NCBI RefSeq assembly: GCF_036699995.1
Contig: NZ_CP144906.1
Span: 328,501 to 392,500, forward strand
Source of the DNA: Clostridium beijerinckii
GTDB lineage: Bacteria; Bacillota; Clostridia; Clostridiales; Clostridiaceae
Length of the DNA: 64,000 nucleotides
Reading direction: 5' to 3'
The translations under genes were made by a program, and so were the position numbers. The notes under the pieces are model-generated. The model worked only from the letters and a program-made list of their open reading frames with translations, was not told the DNA's origin and did no database searches. This document shows, piece by piece, positions 30,578-44,369 of the stretch. Within the stretch, counting starts at the first letter, position 1. Each line of letters opens with the position of its first letter.

Positions 30578-30593
30578 TTCGTACGCGTACGAA
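30578..30593 (+). promoter_or_regulatory. MarR-type operator 2
   Basis: TTCGTACGCGTACGAA is a perfect 16-bp palindrome 25 bases before the nifU-like gene. Confidence 0.8.
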
Positions 30594-30618
30594 GAATATA
30601 AAAGAAGGAGTATAGATT

Positions 30619-30840
30619 ATGAAAGAATTAATAATGAAATCACTAGATAAAATTAGACCAATGCTGCAAAGAGATGGAGGAGACGTTGAATTAGTGGATG
30701 TGAGCAACGATGGAGTTGTAAGTGTAAAAATGCAAGGTGCTTGTGGAAATTGTCCAGGAGCAATGATGACAATAAAAATGATTATTGAGCAGAGATTAAA
30801 GGAAGAGGTTCCTGGGGTTACAGAAGTCATAGGAGTGTAA
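30619..30840 (+). CDS. NifU-like C-terminal-domain protein (Fe-S scaffold)
   Basis: A 73-residue stand-alone NifU C-terminal domain: LDKIRPMLQRDGGDVELVDV, then GACGNCPGAMMT with the CxxC that binds a transient [4Fe-4S] cluster. Such Nfu proteins carry or repair Fe-S clusters. AGAAGGAG precedes the ATG. The gene lies between two MarR-type palindromes, suggesting it is induced together with the downstream chemoreceptor in response to a redox or metal signal; that is an inference. Confidence 0.9.
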   Translation: MKELIMKSLDKIRPMLQRDGGDVELVDVSNDGVVSVKMQGACGNCPGAMMTIKMIIEQRLKEEVPGVTEVIGV

Positions 30841-30888
30841 AACTAAAGTATTCAATAAGTTAATGTAAATAAAATGTTTTTAAAGTTA

Positions 30889-30920
30889 GCATATACTTCG
30901 TACGCGAACGAAGTATATGC
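30889..30920 (+). promoter_or_regulatory. Extended MarR-type operator 3
   Basis: GCATATACTTCGT (30889-30901) and ACGAAGTATATGC (30908-30920) form 13-bp inverted arms; the core at 30897-30912 is TTCGTACGCGAACGAA. No T-run follows. It lies 100 bases before the chemoreceptor gene. Confidence 0.75.
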
Positions 30921-30928
30921 TGAAAAGA

Positions 30929-30945
30929 TTCGTTTCGGGTACTAA
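30929..30945 (+). promoter_or_regulatory. Degenerate MarR-type operator 4
   Basis: TTCGTTTCGGGTACTAA resembles the reverse complement of operator 1 (TTCGTTCGGGTACGAA) with one extra T and one substitution. It lies 9 bases after operator 3. Confidence 0.5.
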
Positions 30946-31019
30946 ATCAAATATAAAAAACATATAGAAATTATAATTAAGATATTAAGATAGATAATCA
31001 AATATTAGGGAGGGGTAAT

Positions 31020-32657
31020 ATGTTTAATTCTATAAGAAAAAAGTTAATCTTTAATTTTGTTTTAATAGCAGCAATAATAACTTTGATTTGTATAACTTTT
31101 TTTTCATACCAGATGGTAAATGGAATACAAAACCAAATGAAAGCAGATGGAATTATTTTAGTTAATAATATAAAAGCAAATATAGAAAGTGTAGGAGTTA
31201 CAAATACAGATAAAATACAGGGAATAATAGATCAAACATATAAATATTCAGATGGAGAATTATGCTATATAGGTATAATATCAAGTGATAAAACTCTTGT
31301 TGCAGGAACATCGAAGGAATCAATTGGAGAGAAGATTGAATCAACAGGATTAGATGCAGTATTTAAAGGTAATACAGGAGCATATATGGACGAATGGAAG
31401 GGAACTCCGGCATATAATGTAACAGTTCCTGTCAAAGACGGAGATGATATAGGATACGCTCTTTCAATTGGAATTTCTGTTGATAACATGCAAAAGTCTA
31501 TTAGAAGCACTATTATAAAAAGCATAATTTATGCTATAGTAGTATTGATATTAGCAGCTGTTGCAGGAGTATATATAGGAAGGCGAATTGCGAAACCTAT
31601 AGAAATTATTAAAGATGTTATTGAAAAAGCAGGGAATGGAGATTTTACAGCAGAATATAAAATTACAGGTAAAGACGAAATAGGAAAATTAGCAGCTGCA
31701 AGTAGTAAAACTAGAAAGAGCATGAGGGAGCTTGTTAGGAAAACAAAAGTGATATCAGAAAGTTTGGCTAAACTATCAAAGGATATTGAAATTGGCGGTA
31801 GCACTGTAGCATCATCTAGTGAAGAAATCGCAACTTCAGTGACTAATGTATCTCAAGAAGGTATAAAACAAGCGGAAGCGTTAGAAGAGGCTGTTAGCTT
31901 ATTAGAAAGTTTTTCGGTAGATTTAGATAATGTGGATAATAAATTGAAATTATTAGCTGATGGTGGAAAAGTTATAAAAGAGGATACAAATAAAGGAGTA
32001 GAAACTATAAATAAGTTAGCGAACACTATCGATGATATGTTAAACTCATTTTCAGTATCAAGAGCAAAGGTTGAAAATTTAGATAACACTATATCGCAGA
32101 TTAATTCCATAGTTGATGTTATAAATGGAGTTGCAAAACAAACTAATCTTTTAGCATTAAATGCATCCATTGAGGCAGCAAGAGCAGGGGAGGCTGGAAA
32201 AGGATTTTCAGTAGTGGCAGAAGAAATACGAAAGCTTGCAGAAGAAGTATTAAATTCATCAAAAAGCATAACTCAATTAATAGATACAGTTATGAAAGAG
32301 ACTCATGATGTTTCTAATACTACAGAGGCTGTAACTAAAATAGTAAAAGAAAGTAAAAATGATATTAATACCGTAACAAACTCATTTGAAGGAGTCATTA
32401 GCAAGGTTAATAATATTCCTAGTGATATTAATATGGTTCATGTGGTACTTCAAGAAACCATGAAAGGAAGAAATAAGATCTTAAATACAGTTGAAAATAT
32501 AGCTTCAAAATCGCAAGAAATATCAGCCCTTTCAGAAGAGGTTACAGCAGCTACAGAAGAGCAAGCAGCTATAACAAATGAATTTTCTATGACAGCAAAA
32601 AAGCTAGTTAATATTTCATCGGTATTAGAAAAAGACATCTTAAACTTTAGAATATAG
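31020..32657 (+). CDS. Methyl-accepting chemotaxis protein
   Basis: A 545-residue transmembrane receptor. TM1 is at about 9-30; a small extracytoplasmic Cache-like domain covers about 35-160 ([20 protein letters not shown]); TM2 is at about 165-185, then HAMP ([20 protein letters not shown]) and a long coiled-coil signalling domain. The conserved hairpin tip is [20 protein letters not shown] near 370-390. It would signal through CheA/CheW to the flagellar motor. GGGAGGGG precedes the ATG. Two MarR-type palindromes lie in its leader, so expression is probably tied to the upstream regulator. Ligand unknown. Confidence 0.93.
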   Translation: MFNSIRKKLIFNFVLIAAIITLICITFFSYQMVNGIQNQMKADGIILVNNIKANIESVGVTNTDKIQGIIDQTYKYSDGELCYIGIISSDKTLVAGTSKESIGEKIESTGLDAVFKGNTGAYMDEWKGTPAYNVTVPVKDGDDIGYALSIGISVDNMQKSIRSTIIKSIIYAIVVLILAAVAGVYIGRRIAKPIEIIKDVIEKAGNGDFTAEYKITGKDEIGKLAAASSKTRKSMRELVRKTKVISESLAKLSKDIEIGGSTVASSSEEIATSVTNVSQEGIKQAEALEEAVSLLESFSVDLDNVDNKLKLLADGGKVIKEDTNKGVETINKLANTIDDMLNSFSVSRAKVENLDNTISQINSIVDVINGVAKQTNLLALNASIEAARAGEAGKGFSVVAEEIRKLAEEVLNSSKSITQLIDTVMKETHDVSNTTEAVTKIVKESKNDINTVTNSFEGVISKVNNIPSDINMVHVVLQETMKGRNKILNTVENIASKSQEISALSEEVTAATEEQAAITNEFSMTAKKLVNISSVLEKDILNFRI

Positions 32658-32740
32658 TTCATTATATTGTTGAATTATAAAAGTTAGAGTGATTAATATA
32701 TGATGAGTAAAATTATTAAATTACTAAGTAATGCGTGAGT

Positions 32741-32771
32741 AACACTTGATTAAAATATCAAGTGTTTTTTA
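32741..32771 (+). terminator. Terminator after the chemoreceptor gene
   Basis: AACACTTGA (32741-32749) pairs with TCAAGTGTT (32758-32766), followed by TTTTT. Confidence 0.87.
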
Positions 32772-32927
32772 TTCCTAAAAATTCATAATTTTGCTAAGTA
32801 GATATAGACTAACCTAGAGTATAAGTTTGAATATATGCAATTAAAATAATATTTTAGTTAGGTTAATGATTTAAACATAAGCACATATGGTATAATATTT
32901 AAGGATTGGGAAAGGAGGAATAAGTAA

Positions 32928-37206
<4,279 letters not shown>

Positions 37207-37209
37207 AGT

Positions 37210-37482
37210 ATGAAAAAGTTAATAAATTTGCTTGAATTTATATCAGCTTTTATAACAAGCATCTTAATAATTTGTACTTTTTTGACAACATATCAATTTT
37301 ATTATGTTGGTCAGATTTTTAATTCATACTTACCGATACAACTTGGAGTCTGTATCACTATGGCAATTTTAGCAATTAGGTTTCTTATTAACGAGACAGG
37401 AAAAAAGAGAATAGTATATTGTATCTTAAGTTTTTTAATATCAATTTCTTTAATCTTCTTTATGATAAATTTAATTAAGTAA
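37210..37482 (+). CDS. Small membrane protein of unknown function
   Basis: A 90-residue protein with three predicted hydrophobic segments (about 10-28, 37-58 and 68-88). Its ribosome-binding site AAGGAGG overlaps the end of ligA, so it is translated from the pcrA-ligA message. No family is recognised. Confidence 0.75.
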   Translation: MKKLINLLEFISAFITSILIICTFLTTYQFYYVGQIFNSYLPIQLGVCITMAILAIRFLINETGKKRIVYCILSFLISISLIFFMINLIK

Positions 37483-37544
37483 TAAAATATTGATTAAAAC
37501 GAACTTAACAGCTGTTGATTTGTAGCAGAAGTTTTTGATTAAGG

Positions 37545-37586
37545 AACTGACTCAAAGTTATTTAAAAACATTTGAGTCAGTTTTTT
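37545..37586 (+). terminator. Terminator of the pcrA-ligA unit
   Basis: AACTGACTCAAA (37545-37556) pairs with TTTGAGTCAGTT (37571-37582), then T's. Confidence 0.88.
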
Positions 37587-37647
37587 GATTAGACAAAGTA
37601 AATTGTGGAAATAATTCTTAATATAAATTAAGGCAAAGGGTGTAATT

Positions 37648-39141
37648 ATGAAAAGAATTTTTTTCTATGCAATTATGTTAAGTTTTATAATATTATTTTG
37701 TTTAGGATTTGTGAACAAAGAAAGTAACAATTTATCTACTGATGATTCGCAAGAAACAATAAGTTATGGTATAAATGAGATTCCAGAAGACTTAGAAAAG
37801 GTTACTAATTTATCTAAACGCCATGAGGATATTATATGTGCAGTAAGCAAAGGGCTGGTTTCTAAAGATGTGGATAATAAAATAGTACCATCTTTAGCAA
37901 GTGAAATTACAAAAAGCAAGGATGGTATTCAATATGAGTTTAAAATTAGAGATGATATTTTTTGGAGTGACGGAAGTAAAATAACTCCTAATGATATAGC
38001 TACTTTCTTTAAAGAGTTACTGAAAGAGGAAGATGAAGAAAATATACAAGCATTGCTTAATGTTTATGGGGCAAAAGAATTCAGAGATGGTAAAGTTGTA
38101 TATGAAACTGGAGTTGCAATAAAAGGAAATGAGAATTCTGTTATTATTAGATTGAATAAAGCGGATGATAATTTTCTAAATGAATTGACCAAACCACAGT
38201 ATACACTAAGAAAGTATTTAATAATGTGGCGTAATATGAAAAATAATTATAGTACATTAATTTACTCTGGTGATTATAAGATTGATTCATTTAACAAAGA
38301 TCAGGTTGTCTTAAAAAGAAATGAGAATAATAAAAGTGGTATAGATACTATTAAAATATTAAATGATGATAGTGTAGAAACATCTATGGCATCATATGAA
38401 GTCAAAGAAAGAGATATTGTAATAAATCCACCAGAAAGTGAACTTAATAAATTATCGGAGCAGAAAAAATTAATAACACTTCCCGAAACAAAAGGAACAT
38501 ATTTAATCATTAACAGTAAAAGCAACTCTATTCCTCTTCAAGGAAGGAGAGATATCTATAATGATGTATGTAAAGCTACTGAATCATATCAAAATTCGAA
38601 TAATAAAGAATTTGAACTTGCAGAAGGAAGTTTTTTTAGAGAGGATAAACAGGATCTAACAAAATTACAAGCAAGGAAAGTTATTAGTAATAAAGAAGGT
38701 GAATGGAACAAACCTAAGATATTAACATTACTTTGTGAAGATACTGATGAAAATAGAATTTTATGTAGAACAATTGAAGACTGGTTTAAAAATAATACAA
38801 ATATAACAATAAAATATAGTTTAGTAAAAGAAGAATTCGAAGATGAAGAATTAAAAAAAAGATATGATATGATTTTGGTTAATAATAATGCTGACTCATC
38901 TGACAAAGCAGATTTTTATGATAACTTTAAAAAATATCTAACAGAAGACCAGAATAAATTGTTGGAAAAGTTATTAAACACTAAAAATAATGGAGATTAT
39001 TCAAGCTTAGAAGAAAATCTATTTGATAATTACGATATTCTTCCATTGGTGTTTTATAATGAAAATATAGCAATTTCTGATAAGATATCAGATCTGAAAT
39101 TAGATGGAAATGGTAATATAAATTTTGCTACAATCCAATAA
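37648..39141 (+). CDS. Oligopeptide-binding-like protein (SBP family 5)
   Basis: A 497-residue protein with an N-terminal hydrophobic segment (about residues 4-20) and a family 5 solute-binding fold: ICAVSKGLVSKDVDNKIVPSLASEI and YEFKIRDDIFWSDGSKITPNDIATFFKELL are typical of OppA/DppA. Cys18 in ILFCLGF has Phe at -1, so it is not a standard lipobox; it may be anchored by an uncleaved signal segment. No permease or ATPase genes are adjacent, so it is an orphan and may sense or scavenge peptides. Confidence 0.75.
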   Translation: MKRIFFYAIMLSFIILFCLGFVNKESNNLSTDDSQETISYGINEIPEDLEKVTNLSKRHEDIICAVSKGLVSKDVDNKIVPSLASEITKSKDGIQYEFKIRDDIFWSDGSKITPNDIATFFKELLKEEDEENIQALLNVYGAKEFRDGKVVYETGVAIKGNENSVIIRLNKADDNFLNELTKPQYTLRKYLIMWRNMKNNYSTLIYSGDYKIDSFNKDQVVLKRNENNKSGIDTIKILNDDSVETSMASYEVKERDIVINPPESELNKLSEQKKLITLPETKGTYLIINSKSNSIPLQGRRDIYNDVCKATESYQNSNNKEFELAEGSFFREDKQDLTKLQARKVISNKEGEWNKPKILTLLCEDTDENRILCRTIEDWFKNNTNITIKYSLVKEEFEDEELKKRYDMILVNNNADSSDKADFYDNFKKYLTEDQNKLLEKLLNTKNNGDYSSLEENLFDNYDILPLVFYNENIAISDKISDLKLDGNGNINFATIQ

Positions 39142-39204
39142 GAATTGTTTTAAGATTAATATTAATAATTATTTAGAGCATATGTTTTCAATACAACGTA
39201 TTAT

Positions 39205-39260
39205 AACTATCCTTATATGTAAATCTTATATTTTGATTTACATATAAGGATAGTTTTTTA
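39205..39260 (+). terminator. 21-bp perfect hairpin terminator
   Basis: A 21-bp perfect inverted repeat, 39205-39225 with 39235-39255, beginning AACTATCC and ending GGATAGTT; T's follow on the + strand. It separates the convergent solute-binding and unknown genes. On the minus strand no T-run follows. Confidence 0.85.
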
Positions 39261-39281
39261 TCATATCCATATTTATGAATC

Positions 39282-41021
39282 TTAAAACTTTTTCTTACTG
39301 TGTGGATGTTGAGCTTTATTTTTCTTTGGTTTTTTATTTTTAACAGAATGGCTAATTTTAGTTGTACTATCATTATTTAATGAAGCTATATTAGTATTTT
39401 TTTTGAAAGTATTAAAACTATTGAGTACAGGTTCTTTAAAGCTAACAGGGGCTTCTACCTTTGATAAGTTTAATTGTGTTTTTAAGTTACTTACATTACT
39501 CTCTGGGCTAGATGTAGCTGATGAATTATTAGAGATATCTTCTTTTGTGTCAGTTGTTGCAGAATCAGTATTTGCGTCAACAGAGTTATCTAAATCAGAG
39601 AGTCTTTCTAATCCTAATGGTGGGATAAATTCCATAAAGTCTTCAACCATATCTTTAAGAAGGTAGATAATCATAAAGAAGTTGAACATATTTTTGCTAC
39701 TATCAAAAGAAGTCCTTTTAGTATTTAATGAATCTTTTTTCTTTGAATAACTTAAGCTCTTAACAAATACAGGAGCTAAACCTGTGCTTTTAGGAGTAGG
39801 TAATACTGGCATTCTAAAATATATCTCATCTAACATATCATCGGAACGTAGGCTTAATTTCTTATATCGTTCTACCTCATCTAAGGTTGGAGCTTCAGGC
39901 CAACTTGTTAAAAGGCCGCCGTTTACGAAGAATTTTCTATAAAGACCAGAAATAATAGGTCGTAGTTCTGAAATCCTATCTTCTTGAAATGAATACATAA
40001 GTAAACATAAAAGATATAGATTAATTTCAATGCAAGAGTATTTACTATCTTTCTTATCGGACAATTTTATAAATATATTTTTGTCCGTATCATATAAACT
40101 AATCAGTTTTTCAGTAATTTCTTTAGAGAATTCTTTAAAAGAAATTATTTCTGTATGTTTATAAGCTTCCATTAGACAGATAGAAAATAGTGCACAATCA
40201 TCTATAGAATCGATATAGTAATCTTTTTCTTGAAATTTAGAAATTAAAAAATCACCTAGATCTAAAATTAATTCTTTTGCATTTTGTGAACACGAATATT
40301 TATAATGAATATTTAGAGCGAGAAAAATTTGTATACATTCACTAAACGATAAATCATATAATACAGAATTATAAGTTTTAAACATATCTAGAATTTCGTT
40401 TGAAAATGCAGCATAATCTTTGCTAAGCTCGTCATTATCATTATAATATGAGTATAGTAGGTAAGCATCCATCATAAAAGCTTGATCTGAAAATTTAAAT
40501 TTATCATCTTTATCTATTAGAGAAAATCCCTTAGAATTTCCATCAGATATATTTTTCTTATCTACAAATAAGCCTTCATTATTTCGTAAGTTTTCAGAAT
40601 AGAATTGTAACTGCTCTCTAGCAAGGTATTTAAATGGTTTCTCAAGAGATACTACATTTCTTTTTCCATCACTATAATGTGAATAATATTCGCTTAATTC
40701 AAGTAAACATAAAGTCATAAGAGCACTAGTAGAAGGGCTTATTTCCTTTTTAAAACTTGCTTCATCAAAACTAGGGCTGCTTTTACTATGAATAAATAAC
40801 GGTGAAGCTTTTCTATATAAGCATAATAGTGGAGAAAAATTATTTAATATGCTAATATCTTCTATAGGAGATTTTTTTGAAGCTCTAGTTTGAGCTAAAA
40901 TTCCGCACTTAGAGTTTAGAACCAAAGTTTTTATTGATTCTTTGGATAAGTAAAAAAGTTGACCACTAATTTCTTTTTGGGAAAGACTGTTCATCCTAAA
41001 AAATGGTCCTATATATCTCAA
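39282..41021 (-). CDS. Large protein of unknown function
   Basis: A 579-residue minus-strand protein. The TTG start at 41021 has GAGAGGTG seven bases upstream; the first ATG is nine codons later and has no such site. Residues 30-440 look like a helical repeat or alpha-toroid (for example TSALMTLCLLELSEYYSHY and FMMDAYLLYSYYNDND), reminiscent of (alpha/alpha)6 barrels but with no family I can name. Residues 455-579 are Ser/Thr/Asn-rich and disordered, ending in a very basic tail (KNKKPKKNKAQHPHSKKKF). No signal peptide. The tail may bind nucleic acid or polyanions; function unknown. Confidence 0.8.
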   Translation of the reverse strand: MRYIGPFFRMNSLSQKEISGQLFYLSKESIKTLVLNSKCGILAQTRASKKSPIEDISILNNFSPLLCLYRKASPLFIHSKSSPSFDEASFKKEISPSTSALMTLCLLELSEYYSHYSDGKRNVVSLEKPFKYLAREQLQFYSENLRNNEGLFVDKKNISDGNSKGFSLIDKDDKFKFSDQAFMMDAYLLYSYYNDNDELSKDYAAFSNEILDMFKTYNSVLYDLSFSECIQIFLALNIHYKYSCSQNAKELILDLGDFLISKFQEKDYYIDSIDDCALFSICLMEAYKHTEIISFKEFSKEITEKLISLYDTDKNIFIKLSDKKDSKYSCIEINLYLLCLLMYSFQEDRISELRPIISGLYRKFFVNGGLLTSWPEAPTLDEVERYKKLSLRSDDMLDEIYFRMPVLPTPKSTGLAPVFVKSLSYSKKKDSLNTKRTSFDSSKNMFNFFMIIYLLKDMVEDFMEFIPPLGLERLSDLDNSVDANTDSATTDTKEDISNNSSATSSPESNVSNLKTQLNLSKVEAPVSFKEPVLNSFNTFKKNTNIASLNNDSTTKISHSVKNKKPKKNKAQHPHSKKKF

Positions 41022-41117
41022 TGTATAACACCTCTCATAAAATTCTCATCTTATTCATTAATATGAAATTTGTAAACAAAAAGTACATAAAATAAAAATA
41101 AAAGGAGATTTTTTATA

Positions 41118-42095
41118 ATGAAGGAAGGAAAATTAGATTTCGAGGATTTGAGAAATATTATATTAAATAATAAAACAATTAAGAGAAAGGAGGTAAAGAT
41201 TAGAAATGATGTTGGAGAAGATTGCTCTATTATTGATTTTGGAGAATATGAAGGCATATTTTCTACAGATCCAATAACAGGAGCAAGTGAGAATGTTGGG
41301 AAGCTAGCAGTACATATTAATTGTAATGATATAGCATCAGCAGGTGGAGAGCCTATAGGTATTTTAGTTACAATATTAGCGCCAACATCATCAACATTAC
41401 AAGAGATAAACGAAATCATGAAGGAAATTAATGAAGAAGCAGCTAAGATTAATGTAGAGATTATAGGAGGACATACAGAAGTAACAAGTGCAGTAAATAA
41501 GATGGTTATATCGGTAACAGTAATAGGAAAGAATTTAAAAGGTAAATCTGTAAAAACTGCAGGAGCGCAATTAGGAGATGACATAATAGTAACTAAAACA
41601 TTAGGATTAGAAGGTACATATATCTTAATAAATGATCATAAAGCAAGAATTGAGAAAATTTTATCAAAAGAAGAGATAGAATTTGGAAGTAATTTAATTA
41701 ATAAGCTAAGTGTTCTTAGAGAGGGAAAAATAAGCGGAGAATTTGGCGTTAATTCAATGCACGATATAACAGAAGGAGGACTTCTTGGAGGACTTTTTGA
41801 GGTTGCTATGGCATCAAATAAAGGCTTTAAAATATTTAAAGAGAAAATACCAATGTTGGATATAACTAAAAAGGTTTGCAGGGAATTTAAAATAGATCCA
41901 CTTAGGCTCATATCGTCTGGAAGTATGCTTATTACTACTAAAAATGGTAGTGAATTGATAAACCTTCTAAATGAAAGTGGAATTGAGGCTAGTATAATAG
42001 GTAAGATATGTGAGCGTGGAGCATTATTAATAGATAATGATAGTGAAATCGAGGTTGAACCACCTAAAAGAGATGAATTATTTAATATACAGTAA
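41118..42095 (+). CDS. AIR synthase-related protein (HypE/PurM-like)
   Basis: A 325-residue protein of the PurM/HypE/ThiL/SelD superfamily. The N-terminal domain has GEDCSIIDFGEYEGIFSTDPITGA (metal/ATP-binding Asp), VHINCNDIASAGGEPIGILVTI and IIGGHTEVT; the C-terminal domain has SMHDITEGGLLGGLFEVA. It lacks the C-terminal cysteine needed for HypE to carry a cyanide group, so it is not a classical HypE. Substrate unknown. AAGGAG precedes the ATG. Confidence 0.82.
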   Translation: MKEGKLDFEDLRNIILNNKTIKRKEVKIRNDVGEDCSIIDFGEYEGIFSTDPITGASENVGKLAVHINCNDIASAGGEPIGILVTILAPTSSTLQEINEIMKEINEEAAKINVEIIGGHTEVTSAVNKMVISVTVIGKNLKGKSVKTAGAQLGDDIIVTKTLGLEGTYILINDHKARIEKILSKEEIEFGSNLINKLSVLREGKISGEFGVNSMHDITEGGLLGGLFEVAMASNKGFKIFKEKIPMLDITKKVCREFKIDPLRLISSGSMLITTKNGSELINLLNESGIEASIIGKICERGALLIDNDSEIEVEPPKRDELFNIQ

Positions 42096-42307
42096 GAATG
42101 CTAAAAGATTAATGTGTTCAAGTAAATTAGTTAGAATTATATAAAAGCTATTTAGGAATATATAGTGTTAGTTAGGTTACTTAAAAATGAAAAAGTGATA
42201 ATATTATTAGTGATAGAAAAGCAAAAGAACCAGTGATTTTAAAGCACTTTATAGAGTAATTATGGAATTTGAAATTTTTATTGTAAATGAGCAAAAGGAG
42301 ATATATA

Positions 42308-42919
42308 ATGAAAAAATTAATATTAGCTAGTAATAATAAGAAAAAGATTAAAGAAATGAAAGAAATATTAAAAGAGATAGATATAGAAGTTAGATCATTG
42401 GAAGATGAGCGTATAAACATAGATGTAGTTGAAGATGGAAAAACATTTGAAGAGAATGCAAAAAAGAAAGCTAAGGAAATATATGAATATCTGTTGGAAA
42501 GAAAAGATAGTAATTTTATTGTATTAGCAGATGATTCAGGATTAGAAGTAAATTACTTAAATGGGGAGCCTGGAATTTATTCTGCTAGATATGCAGGGGA
42601 ACATGGAAATGATTCAAAAAACAATGAAAAGCTTTTAAACAAGTTAAAAGGAGTTTTAAAAAGCAATAGAGGAGCTAAGTTTATTTGCCAATTAGCTATG
42701 TTTACAGATAAGAGGGAGTATTTTAAAGTTACAGGTGAAGTGGAAGGATATATTATAGAAGAACTACATGGAGATGGCGGATTTGGATATGATCCATTAT
42801 TTTTCTACGAACCATTAGATAAAACTTTTGCTGAGTTAACTTCAGAGGAGAAGAATGAAATAAGTCATAGAGGAAAGGCATTAAAGGAATTAAAAAAGGT
42901 AATTATTAAATTAATTTAA
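42308..42919 (+). CDS. rdgB: XTP/dITP pyrophosphatase (RdgB/HAM1)
   Basis: A 203-residue protein. ATG 42308 follows AAAAGGAG; an in-frame ATG at 42287 would start before that site. Motifs: LASNNKKKIKEMKEIL for nucleotide binding, ADDSGLEVNYLNGEPGIYSARYAG with catalytic Asp, GEVEGYIIEELHGDGGFGYDPLFFY, and ISHRGKALKEL. It hydrolyses non-canonical purine triphosphates to keep them out of nucleic acids. It is followed by the YfcE-type gene, a usual neighbour in Firmicutes. Confidence 0.95.
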   Translation: MKKLILASNNKKKIKEMKEILKEIDIEVRSLEDERINIDVVEDGKTFEENAKKKAKEIYEYLLERKDSNFIVLADDSGLEVNYLNGEPGIYSARYAGEHGNDSKNNEKLLNKLKGVLKSNRGAKFICQLAMFTDKREYFKVTGEVEGYIIEELHGDGGFGYDPLFFYEPLDKTFAELTSEEKNEISHRGKALKELKKVIIKLI

Positions 42920-43004
42920 TTTATTTAGAAAGTTATTCTAGATGGATAGGTTCTTTGCTATATAAGAGTTAAATAAGTAATAATGCAGGAGGAGAAATTA
43001 AATT

Positions 43005-43484
43005 ATGTTAATTGCAGTTGTAAGTGATACACATAGGATGACTAAATATATTAATTTGGCTAAGGCACTAATAAAGGATGCCGATATTTTGATACATCTA
43101 GGAGATAACATTGATGATGCGGAATTATTGGAAAATACTTTTAAAGGAAAAGTATATGCTGTTGCAGGTAATTGCGATTATTCAACTAAGTATCCAAAGG
43201 AATCTGTCATAGAAGTGAATGGAAAAAAGATATTTTTTACACATGGTGATCTGTATGGGGTAAAGAGTTCTATGAATAATATCTATTATAGGGGAAGAGA
43301 ATTAAATGCTGACATTGTGTTATTCGGTCATACACATCAACAATTAGTAGAGAAAGAAGATGATATGATATTAATGAATCCAGGAAGCATATCATTACCT
43401 AAATTTAAAGGGAGGTGTATAGGTTTTATAAACATCGATAATAATGGGGAAGTAGACGCATATTTAAAAGAAATTAGGGAATAA
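43005..43484 (+). CDS. YfcE-type metallophosphoesterase
   Basis: A 159-residue calcineurin-like phosphodiesterase of the YfcE/MJ0936 family. Metal ligands are in VVSDTHR, HLGDNIDD, AGNCDY, FTHGD and LFGHTH, in order. These enzymes hydrolyse phosphodiesters in vitro; the physiological substrate is not established. AGGAGGAG precedes the ATG, 85 bases after rdgB. Confidence 0.93.
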   Translation: MLIAVVSDTHRMTKYINLAKALIKDADILIHLGDNIDDAELLENTFKGKVYAVAGNCDYSTKYPKESVIEVNGKKIFFTHGDLYGVKSSMNNIYYRGRELNADIVLFGHTHQQLVEKEDDMILMNPGSISLPKFKGRCIGFINIDNNGEVDAYLKEIRE

Positions 43485-43528
43485 TGATTAAATATTTAAA
43501 TTTATTATGAAAAATTATAAAAAAGGTA

Positions 43529-43557
43529 TTGACGAAACAGATTTGATATTGTAGAAT
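43529..43557 (+). promoter_or_regulatory. Promoter at the head of the tRNA cluster
   Basis: TTGACG (43529-43534), 17 bases, TAGAAT (43552-43557), about 50 bases before the first tRNA. Confidence 0.75.
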
Positions 43558-43609
43558 AATCATTGTCGCTGAGAGATGAGTGACAAGTTGAAAAACTAGT
43601 TAAGATTCT

Positions 43610-43685
43610 CGGGGTGTGGCGCAGATGGGAGCGCGCGTGGTTTGGGACCATGAGGTCGCAGGTTCAATCCCTGTCACCCCGACCA
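43610..43685 (+). tRNA. tRNA-Pro(TGG), copy 1
   Basis: Acceptor CGGGGTG/CACCCCG, discriminator A, encoded CCA. Anticodon loop TTTGGGA gives TGG. Confidence 0.96.
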
Positions 43686-43702
43686 TTTAAAGATTAATAT
43701 TT

Positions 43703-43776
43703 GCGGGTATCGTATATCGGTAATACTCCAGCCTTCCAAGCTGGAAAGGTGGGTTCGATTCCCACTACCCGCTCCA
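43703..43776 (+). tRNA. tRNA-Gly(TCC), copy 1
   Basis: Acceptor GCGGGTA/TACCCGC, anticodon loop CTTCCAA, encoded CCA. First of four nearly identical copies in the cluster. Confidence 0.96.
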
Positions 43777-43815
43777 TTAAAAATTATGATATTAATCAAA
43801 GTGGTTAAAAAAGTC

Positions 43816-43844
43816 TTGACAAAGTTTAAAGGAACATGTAAAAT
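43816..43844 (+). promoter_or_regulatory. Internal tRNA-cluster promoter 1
   Basis: TTGACA (43816-43821), 17 bases, TAAAAT (43839-43844), in the spacer before tRNA-Arg(TCT). Confidence 0.75.
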
Positions 43845-43869
43845 AAAAAACGTTCCGAAGAAAAAGTTC

Positions 43870-43898
43870 TTGACAAGATTGCTTGAATAGAGTAAAAT
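43870..43898 (+). promoter_or_regulatory. Internal tRNA-cluster promoter 2
   Basis: TTGACA (43870-43875), 17 bases, TAAAAT (43893-43898). It has the same architecture as the promoter 54 bases upstream, so the pair looks duplicated. Confidence 0.75.
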
Positions 43899-43925
43899 AA
43901 AAAAGTCTGAAAAGCAATTAAATAT

Positions 43926-44002
<77 letters not shown>

Positions 44003-44008
44003 TTAAAT

Positions 44009-44084
44009 CGGGGTGTGGCGCAGATGGGAGCGCGCGTGGTTTGGGACCATGAGGTCGCAGGTTCAATCCCTGTCACCCCGACCA
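44009..44084 (+). tRNA. tRNA-Pro(TGG), copy 2
   Basis: Identical to 43610-43685; only six bases after the preceding tRNA-Arg. Confidence 0.96.
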
Positions 44085-44099
44085 TTTAAAAATAAATAT

Positions 44100-44173
44100 G
44101 CGGGTATCGTATATCGGTAATACTCCAGCCTTCCAAGCTGGAAAGGTGGGTTCGATTCCCACTACCCGCTCCA
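44100..44173 (+). tRNA. tRNA-Gly(TCC), copy 2
   Basis: Identical to copy 1; second member of the repeated Pro-Gly-Arg block. Confidence 0.96.
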
Positions 44174-44208
44174 TACAAATTTAATATTTGTAACATAATA
44201 AAAGATAT

Positions 44209-44285
<77 letters not shown>

Positions 44286-44289
44286 TTAT

Positions 44290-44366
44290 GGTGAACGTAG
44301 TTCAGTTGGTAGAGCGCCAGTTTGTGGCACTGGTTGTCGTGGGTTCGAGTCCCATCGTTCACCCCA
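44290..44366 (+). tRNA. tRNA-His(GTG)
   Basis: Acceptor GTGAACG/CGTTCAC with the extra G at -1 (44290) opposite C73, encoded CCA; anticodon loop TTGTGGC. Confidence 0.95.
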
Positions 44367-44369
44367 TAC

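Noticed and set aside
41118..42095. Hydrogenase maturation factor HypE serving the hydrogenase at 6278
   Set aside because: [FeFe] hydrogenases use HydEFG, not HypE, and the C-terminal Cys of HypE is missing.
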